Assembly (NCBI GenBank): GCA_963969595.1
Contig: OZ018408.1
Coordinates: 14,071,823 to 14,135,822, forward strand
DNA: 64,000 nt
Reading direction: 5' to 3'
From: Neckera pumila
Taxonomy: Eukaryota > Streptophyta > Bryopsida > Hypnales > Neckeraceae
The notes below the pieces were generated by a model. It saw nothing but the letters and a program-made list of their open reading frames with translations. It was not told the DNA's origin and made no database searches. A program made the position numbers and the translations under genes. Shown here piece after piece: positions 56,846-64,000 of this stretch (its first letter is position 1; each line of letters begins with the position of its first letter).

Positions 56846-59147
56846 TGTATAGGGTTAGATGCATAATCTCAACATAATTGAAGTTAGAAAAAGTCAAAAT
56901 CCAAGTGATTTATAACATAGTGGTACAATGTGCAATGTGCCCAAAAAAGGCGAACCCTCTTGTCCCTCTATTTCCCTCCCCCCCCCCCCCCCCCTCTCGC
57001 CTGAAAAATTACAAGCCATTGATTTTTTTTTAATTCCTCACCCCCACTCACCATCCCACCCACCCAATGTCAATTGTGGTACAATGTTGATCTTGAAAAA
57101 TAATTCTGGATATGGATACGGTACTGGTACAAGAACAAGTCAGGGATACGCATATCAAATGCCCCCCCCCCCCCTCCACCTGAAAGATACAAAGTCCCAC
57201 CTAAAAATTCCACTTGAAAATTAAAAAGGGGTGGGATAGGGTAGGATTGAAAAAAATTCATTTAATTTATATTGTTTTTTGAGCTCATCTGGTGGGATGA
57301 AATCAATTCAATTTTTTATTTTTTTTGGGAGCTCATTGTGATAGTTCATCATAATGACAATGACAATGACAATGACAATGACAATGACAATGACAACGAG
57401 TTCAAAAGAAACAGTTATTGCTTACCTATACATATGGTTTATAATATAAAGGTACAAAATTAAAAGCATTTGGCCTATTTTTAGATTTGTCATGAAGCCC
57501 CAATTTCAAATTAATTGTTTAAGATGAATTACTAAATAACGCGCTTTGGCAAATTTTAGCATCTTCATCTTTCTTCATTAAATTTTAGCCATTTAAAGGA
57601 TATTTTTTGTGCTTGAACCAAGATTACAAGATTTATGTGTCTAATTTCTATGGTAATTTGAAAATTTGAAAATGTCCTAAAATTGAGCGATTTATTGCTA
57701 ATATAAGCTAACATATTTGTATGATTTTTTTGTGATTATTAAAATATTATATGATATCAAAAACTGGTTTACACTATGAACATTATGCACTTAATGTGAA
57801 TTTTTTTATATACCATATAGGAAGGCAGGTTAATCAAAGAGGTGCTTGGATTAAATTTCTACATCATATTTTGAAAGGTTCATGCCACCTTCCACTACTC
57901 ACAAGATGACATGTGGCATTTTTTCTACTCCAAAAGGTTTAATTTATATCAAAATTCCCTTTCACGTAGTGTATGTGGCAAAAGAAATTGCACAATTTTG
58001 TATATGAACCTTTAAATTATATGTATATAGGTGTGCATGGATGTGTTTAATTTTTCTTATTTTTAGTGACAAAATCAACAATTTTCAATATAATTTACTC
58101 TTTAAAATTGGTATAATGTAAAACCTCCAATAAATTCACTTCTTTCAAGTGATTTCCTATAGTTCCAAAACACCTCCAATAATTTGAAAAATACTTTGAC
58201 ATCCTTGAATAATTGTACGAAATGTCCATTTATCCAAGAGAGAACGTCATAGAAATGTATACGATGTAATGGTTAGAGAGTATAATAAAGCAAAGGAAAT
58301 TTTCCAACTTCAAGTGAAAGAGATATAACAAACAATACTATGGTTTTTTTTCATAGATTAGTTGCTAATCCAGAAGCATTTTGTAGTATAATTACATCAT
58401 TTTTTCTTCCTCAAAGTCATGATCGGCATAAATTTATTAAGATTTGTAATGTTGGAAAATTTCTGCAAGCTTCTTTTTATGTGTTGAAAATTCAAGAATA
58501 TTTTGAAAATATTTTTTTAAATTATAGGAAAATATTTAAATACAAAAGTAGCACGTATCTTCAAATTTAATGTGTAAGGTCAATGCAGAGCTTTTCCTGT
58601 GTCAAAAGTCTATTTATTGATTACCAAAATTGTTGAAATCCCAAACTACCTAGCAATTGTTGGATCTATCAAGACCATCAAAATTAAATGTTTCAGCATG
58701 TAGGTGTTTTCCCTGGTTCAATGTATTTGTGGAATGCTTGAAATGATATAATCCTATTCATATAATGATTGAACTCCTCAATGACAAGATATTTAAATTT
58801 TGAACAATGGAGGAACGCAAACATGTCCTGAGCCCAAAAAGTCTTAGCTTTTCATCCATCTAAATGTTTGTAGATTCTTATATTGGTTTTCTTAAATTTA
58901 TATGGTATAGATTCTTTTGTAAACCTTTACAAATATTCTACAATTCATGGGGGATATATATATCTGACCTCAAGAAATGACTTGTCAAGACAACTTGAAA
59001 AAATAAGTAGAATTAAAATCTTATAAAATCACTATAATTGTAACTCAATGGTTTGATCATAAAGAATGAAAATGTCTTTTGAAAATTACAAATAGTCAAT
59101 TGACAATCAATTTTGAAGGAATTTTTTATTTTTGGTTTCACATTTTA
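56846..59147. other. Spacer with poly-C tracts and a hexamer microsatellite
   Basis: Two C runs (17 C at 56,978-56,994 and 13 C at 57,162-57,174), each followed by CCTGAAA, suggest a duplicated segment of about 183 bp. (ATGACA)n lies at 57,353-57,396. The rest is AT-rich without a supported gene. Confidence 0.55.
57353..57396. repeat. (ATGACA)n microsatellite
   Basis: Seven uninterrupted hexamers followed by one variant. Simple repeat. Confidence 0.9.
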
Positions 59148-60082
59148 TTAACCCCTAAAGGACTAGCCTACTATTTTTAGCAACATAAATTTTTTGAGTA
59201 GATACGTTTGATTAGAGATTTGCATATTTTAGGCTGGAATTTTGATAGAGGGTAGGGACAAGGAATATCTTTCGTATGCACTAAATTTCATGACATTTTG
59301 AAATATGAGTCAAAAGTTATGGCCTAATATGTAGTTTGTTTTTCAACTTGGGTAGTCCGGACAAATAAATAAAAATCACTTCTTTCAAAAATAAAAATTT
59401 GAAATTGGTTTATAAGATTTATATACATATAAAAAGCTTTAAATCATTCCATTTTTATCAATGAGTCAAAAGTTATGAGGAGTTTTTGTTTCCAGGCAGT
59501 TATGGATTCTCTACTCTAAAATAAACTTTGAAATCCTTTATCTTACTCAATTTTCAATACTTTTGGAAAAAAACAAAATCCTAGGATGTAGATTGTTTAT
59601 TACAACATTGCCGCCATTGGGGTTGGCATTTTTCAATTCCACAATTATATTCTTAAACAAGTTGTATTTTGAATCTTCATTTATTTTTTTCTACTTAGTA
59701 TTTTTTTTCCTGTATGTTCTGCAACTCCAAATGATCTGAAAATTTTTAAGCATGTAACCAACTTGTCTAGGAAAAAGAATCCAAAGAAGCACCATATTTG
59801 GACATTTGTGCATAGAAAAGTGAGCTTGTAAAATGCAGCTGCCCTAATTTTCGTAGGGCCAAAAAAATGATTTCAATGACTTTGAATGCTTATATCTTGC
59901 AATCCACACGGTGGAAATTTCTGAAAGTTTTACCAAGTGTTCTCAACTTAGTGCACTACAAGATCCTACAGTTACATGTGTCAAAAAAAATTTATTCAAA
60001 AATTTGGGACTTGTACTAAAAATGGCAATTTTTTGAGAGTTTTTGGTGAAAACATACATAGCCATAGAACTTTAGAGGTTAA
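59148..60082. mobile_element. TTAA-flanked TIR element (copy I)
   Basis: 935 bp from TTAA-CCCCTAAAGGACTA to GAACTTTAGAGG-TTAA. Direct-orientation relative of copy E (shared AGGGACAAGGAATATCTTTC). Non-coding. Confidence 0.75.
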
Positions 60083-60450
60083 ACCTCTAGTGGTTGGTGG
60101 AGGAATATATTTAACCATATGAGTACATTTTGCAATTTTTGTTCAAAAACCTCCATTAAATTATTATCCTAAATTGCATACATCTTCCCAATTTTGAACA
60201 TTGTAATGGCTCCCTAGTCCTTAGAGGGTAAATACCCCAAAGCTTTGTCAATCAAAGACAGCAATTGTAATCCTTAACTCCCTTTTATACTTTAATATCA
60301 CGTTAAATAAAAAGGAATTTATATACACCTTAAAGAATACAATGTAAGACTCAATTTGATCAAAGAATATCTTATATAAATTATTTGTATCTAAATAAAC
60401 TCCAAACATACAGAAAATTTATTTTTCAATGCTCTATGTTAATTCATACC

Positions 60451-61145
60451 TTAACCCCTAAAAGGATCAAGGCCTTTTTTCTGCCAAAAAACAAAACTGT
60501 CATTTCTATAGCAAAGAGTAAGAAAATTTGAAAATTCTTTTTTTTGCACATCTAACCATAGGATTTTACACATAACTAGTATAAGAATGTGTGGAAAAAA
60601 TTTCAGAATTTTTGACTGCACAAATTGCAAGATATTTGTGTTTAAAGTGAACAAAACAATTTTCAGCACATTGCGGGACAAGATTATTTGACTTTGAACC
60701 TTCTTAATTTTAATTTTTTGCACTACAAATTTTTGAGCTTTAAATCTTTATGGTAGAGAATTGAGTTGAAAGTCTAGAGAAAAAATAATAATATTCAAAC
60801 GAACTTAATTTTCATACTTCATAGAATTGTTAAGTAGAAGTAGGTACAAGATAGAAGGAAAATCTAAATTATTAATATCTCTAGAATGAAATCTGAATGC
60901 ACTAATCCTAATGGTGAGATTGTTCTAGGAAGAAAAAACAAACATGTGGAACTTTTTTTTAAAAATTTGTAAAAATTGCATTCAGAAATGAATCCTACAA
61001 GTTATTTTTTCAAGAAGATGCTCTAACTGCCCAAAGAACAAGATTGTCTATAACTTTCTCATAGCAAATCCAAATAAAATGAATCAAAGTTTCTAGATAG
61101 ACAAAAATATGATCTATGAGAAAAAAAAATTCAAAAAAATCAAGA
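60451..61145. mobile_element. TTAA-flanked TIR element (copy J, right end lost)
   Basis: Starts TTAA-CCCCTAAAAGGATCAAGG and follows copy A and the reverse of copies B and H up to a segment ending CAAGACAAAATGG near 61,150, where homology stops. About 230 bp of the right side is missing. Confidence 0.65.
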
Positions 61146-62377
61146 CAAAATGGTTCTTTATGATGAAATCTCCAAGACCATACGTCCCTTGGTCGTGTGC
61201 TTGATACCGTCGGAATGCTCTTCGTGAGGAGGGGTGCATGGGCTTTTTTTCATGGCGTTTGGACCTACATCATGAAAGGTAAGGATTTTTGAGTTATTTT
61301 TGGTATAAAAAGAATTAGAAAACTACTTTTACTTTTATTTTGGTTGTGGCAATGGCACAAGGCATAGTTCCACTAACATTATAAATTGTAAAACGTTGTA
61401 AGTTACCTCACCCTATTAGTGACCTTAAAAATTATAAGAGTGGCCTCTCCAAATTGTAATTTGTTGCATTCACTATTAGAGGACATGGTATACCTAAAAG
61501 GTCCAATGGATGACTCCACTATTATCTATAGAAACAAAGTACGCACTTATATTGGTCCAACAATCAGAGTATTTTTGTGACTACCTTGGTCATGGGGGGT
61601 TGCATCTTTCTAGGGTCAATCCTAGTAGGACGCCACGGATACCAATTATCCAGTGGATGACAGAGAACTCTTCTTTATAAGATAGAAGTGCAAATGTTCG
61701 TCTTTAGAATTTGTGCAGAAAGGGGAGGTCTTGCAAAGTAGTTTGATCTCCAATGAATACTCTTTTTTTTTTTTTTTAAGCAAATGATTCATACAACATC
61801 CGAAAGGTTGATTATCACAGTGACTAGCCCGTCTTTGTGGGGTTAAAACAAACAGCTACACTACAAGAAGTTTAGTCCTTGTAATACCTACTTTGTTTTT
61901 GATGCAAAGCCTCCTTCCCTTCCTTTTAGTCCTTCCCTGTAAGTCCAGAGCCCACAAATGGATCATCCAGGCCACATTCGCCCTATCATTACTGTATATG
62001 GTTCCAAGTCAAAAGAAGATATGTATCAAACTTGAGCGCAGGGTTTGGAAAGTTCAAGTGATGCTTCGTGGGATGGCATATTGAACCTCCAGTTGTTTGC
62101 TCCAGATAACTTATTAGCACACCAAACGCACCGCACAGCGGAGGTGCTACTACTACCTGAACCTACAGTAGAAGAATTCCTATTCCTCAGTCTCTTTTTA
62201 TGTGTCCATTTGCTGAAGAAGACGTGCAATGCTTTCATTTGCTACAAACTGATCATGAAACCAATGTGACTGACTTGGAGTGGAAATGGAACTGGCCGTG
62301 CAATTGTATGCACAAACTGATGATTACATTAGAACCAGTTGTACCGAACTGAAGACCCCGGCCCAACTCTCAACTAA
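61146..62377. other. Spacer, no supported gene
   Basis: Mixed composition. A lone CACTACAAGAAG at 61,859 is one terminus of the CACTA MITE type without a partner in range. Frames at 61,893-62,269 on both strands overlap and are not convincing. Confidence 0.5.
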
Positions 62378-62944
62378 GGGCCGCTTTACACCAAGAAGCC
62401 GGGCCAATTCTCCTTCAAGCCAATTGCACAAAATTTCAGCCCCTTTTGGGCTGGAGGTCGGCCTCAACTTCCCATTAGAATAAGATTATAATGGGGGCTA
62501 ATTTTCCCATATGTAAAGGCCTTAAGGCCAAGAAGCCAAGCCAATTCAATAAAACCTACAAAAGAAAGAAAGAGGGGCTGAAATTTTCAGGGCCACTTTA
62601 CACCTAGAGGTTGGTCCTAATCTCCATGAGATCGATTGCACAAAATCCAACAGTAATGATTAGTTGAAAAAAATAGTTTTTTATTAAAACGATTTTTTTA
62701 ATTGAAATTTGACATTGGCCCCAAAGCCAAGAATTGGCCCTCCCATTTTTGGTGCACCCAATTCAGCGAGCTCAGGCCATATCAGATCATGTCTCTTTTG
62801 AATAAAAAATTCAATTCACCAAATTGGCCTAGCCTCTTGGTGTAAAGGGGTTGAGGCTAATTTGAGCCTTTTGTCCAATTAGAAGTCAGGATTCTTAGCC
62901 TCCGACACAGGAAATTGGCCCGGCCTCTTGGTGTAAAGCGGCCC
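62378..62944. mobile_element. Tourist-like (PIF/Harbinger) MITE, 567 bp
   Basis: The left end GGGCCGCTTTACACCAAGAA and its right-end inverse (TTGGTGTAAAGCGGCCC) match over about 33 bp almost perfectly. TAA flanks both sides (62,375-62,377 and 62,945-62,947), the 3-bp TWA target of PIF/Harbinger. The interior contains further partial copies of the terminus (GGCCACTTTACACCTAGAGG near 62,600). Non-coding. Confidence 0.85.
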
Positions 62945-62947
62945 TAA

Positions 62948-64000
62948 GTTACTTTGGGTAGCCAAGCGGTTAAGTTCATCAGTTGCGTTTCTGCCACCTT
63001 TTGCCGCACTGTCTTGTGCAATTGGTCACATGGAAAAAATGATGCCGCACCGGCACAGCTCAAGCCAGCAGTTTTCCCTTTTCTCACCCCCCCACTTCTG
63101 GACATGGATGTAATCCTAGCTGAACCGAGGGCCTATATTGGGGAAGAAGTGGCGGTGCCCTAAGGAGTTCAAAAGTTAGTAGGGGGAATTAGGAAGGAAA
63201 AAAAATGGTTGCTATTTGAAAACATTGGTGGAAGAAAACAGTAAAAAATCTATTGAAATTTTCTATTTGGAGTAAAGAATAGAGAAAAATAACCTGACTC
63301 TGTACTTGGAAAAATGGTTCAAGTTGGGAAATGAATGAAAATTGCTGGTGAAACTGAGAAAACTTCTCAAACCCTGCCGTATTGGTCAGTGGGGGAATGG
63401 AATTTGACCGAAAATACGGCGGAGCATGAGTGCAAGTCTTAAAAAAGAGTTGGGATATTACCAGATAAAGGGGGTGGGGGAATTGGCAAGTTGGGACATC
63501 TGGATGTAACTTGGTAGGCACCGTGATGGGCGCCCGAGATGGGTGCACCGAGATGTGGCGCTGCAACATTTGTCAGGGCCATGGCCAAGTGAACTGTAAC
63601 ATCATTAACAAATGTCTGAGTGGCCATTCATTCCGTTTGTGATCATGAAACTTGCACTTTGATTCAAACAATAGTGTACTACTGACATCACTTTGTAGTC
63701 TGAGTACCACAAAGTAGTAATAGGGGTAGTCACAGTGTCTTCACTCCACCAAAATTTGCAGAAGAATGAGAAAAACGAGGAGCCAATGGGAAGCCTAGAT
63801 TTATGAAGAAACTATGACACCCTTTTTTGGTGTGTCGAGCATGAAGGATTGAAATCCAGCGAATGCTCGTGCAACTATATCAGCAGCCTCCGGCGTGAAA
63901 GCAATAGTACCCGAGGTGAAAGCAGCCTCCAAAATCGCGCACTAACGCCTCATGACGCCCATTATTCACCTCCACAGGAGACTAATGTGCGTCGCGAAGC
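62948..64000. other. Spacer at the right edge, no supported gene
   Basis: GGGTAGCCAAGCGGTTAAG at about 62,956 looks like a tRNA A box, but no B box follows. A minus-strand frame at 63,569-63,189 is low-complexity. Composition becomes more balanced after 63,450, so a gene may lie beyond the edge. Confidence 0.45.

Noticed and set aside
62950..63030. tRNA A-box-like GGGTAGCCAAGCGGTTAAG
   Set aside because: No B box, no pairing stems and no anticodon arm at the right distance.
1..64000. CRISPR arrays, bacterial operons or rRNA genes
   Set aside because: No direct-repeat/spacer pattern, no ribosome-binding sites before frames and no rRNA sequence. The window is clearly eukaryotic nuclear DNA.

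Overview
The window is AT-rich nuclear DNA of a land plant or close streptophyte relative, built almost entirely of transposable elements and their debris. The plant assignment rests on a Ty1/copia element with plant-type polyprotein motifs, a spliced Mutator-like (MULE) transposase, CACTA and Tourist-like MITEs, and GT-AG introns. The species cannot be named from the sequence; a bryophyte, lycophyte or fern is a guess. No intact host gene was found.

Layout. 0-10.2 kb: AT-rich spacer with short tandem duplications, two ~930-bp TTAA-flanked elements, a large foldback and a CACTA-type MITE. 10.29-15.44 kb: a complete but mutated Ty1/copia retrotransposon on the minus strand (two 270-bp LTRs, 5-bp TSD ATACT, polypurine tract, a primer site matching the anticodon arm of initiator tRNA-Met). 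17.2-24.8 kb: decayed exons of an unrecognised spliced gene on the minus strand, with two MITEs, a TTAA-type relic and a complete 2.75-kb pogo/Tigger-like element between or inside the pieces. 26.6-44.9 kb: the centrepiece, described below. 45-49.5 kb: spacer and a GC-richer block ending in a poly-A run. 49.5-61.1 kb: a cluster of TTAA-flanked elements. 62.4-62.9 kb: a Tourist-like MITE.

The centrepiece is an 18.27-kb MULE-type transposon at 26,645-44,913. It has a perfect 10-bp target duplication (GCCTAAATTA), 48-bp GC-rich terminal inverted repeats, and inward GGATGAAAGT arrays in mirror orientation. Inside are a spliced MULE transposase gene on the minus strand and, divergently, a gene of at least 11 exons on the plus strand. 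The plus-strand gene encodes a ParB-like (GNHRR) domain joined to a DNA methyltransferase-like domain of the permuted (motif IV before motif I) class. All junctions from exon 2 to exon 11 keep reading phase, apart from one single-base deletion. Two smaller unknown genes lie near the right end. A 16-bp palindrome, GTCTCGGNNCCGAGAC, recurs more than ten times inside this element and was not seen elsewhere. Part of it forms a 170-bp tandem array between the two divergent genes. The working hypothesis is a transposon that carries its own DNA-binding and methylating protein plus a repeated binding or modification site.

All the large genes are dead copies. Most premature stops fit C-to-T or G-to-A change (CGA or TGG to TGA, CAG or TGG to TAG), and 10 of 11 LTR differences are transitions, as expected from long-term cytosine methylation.
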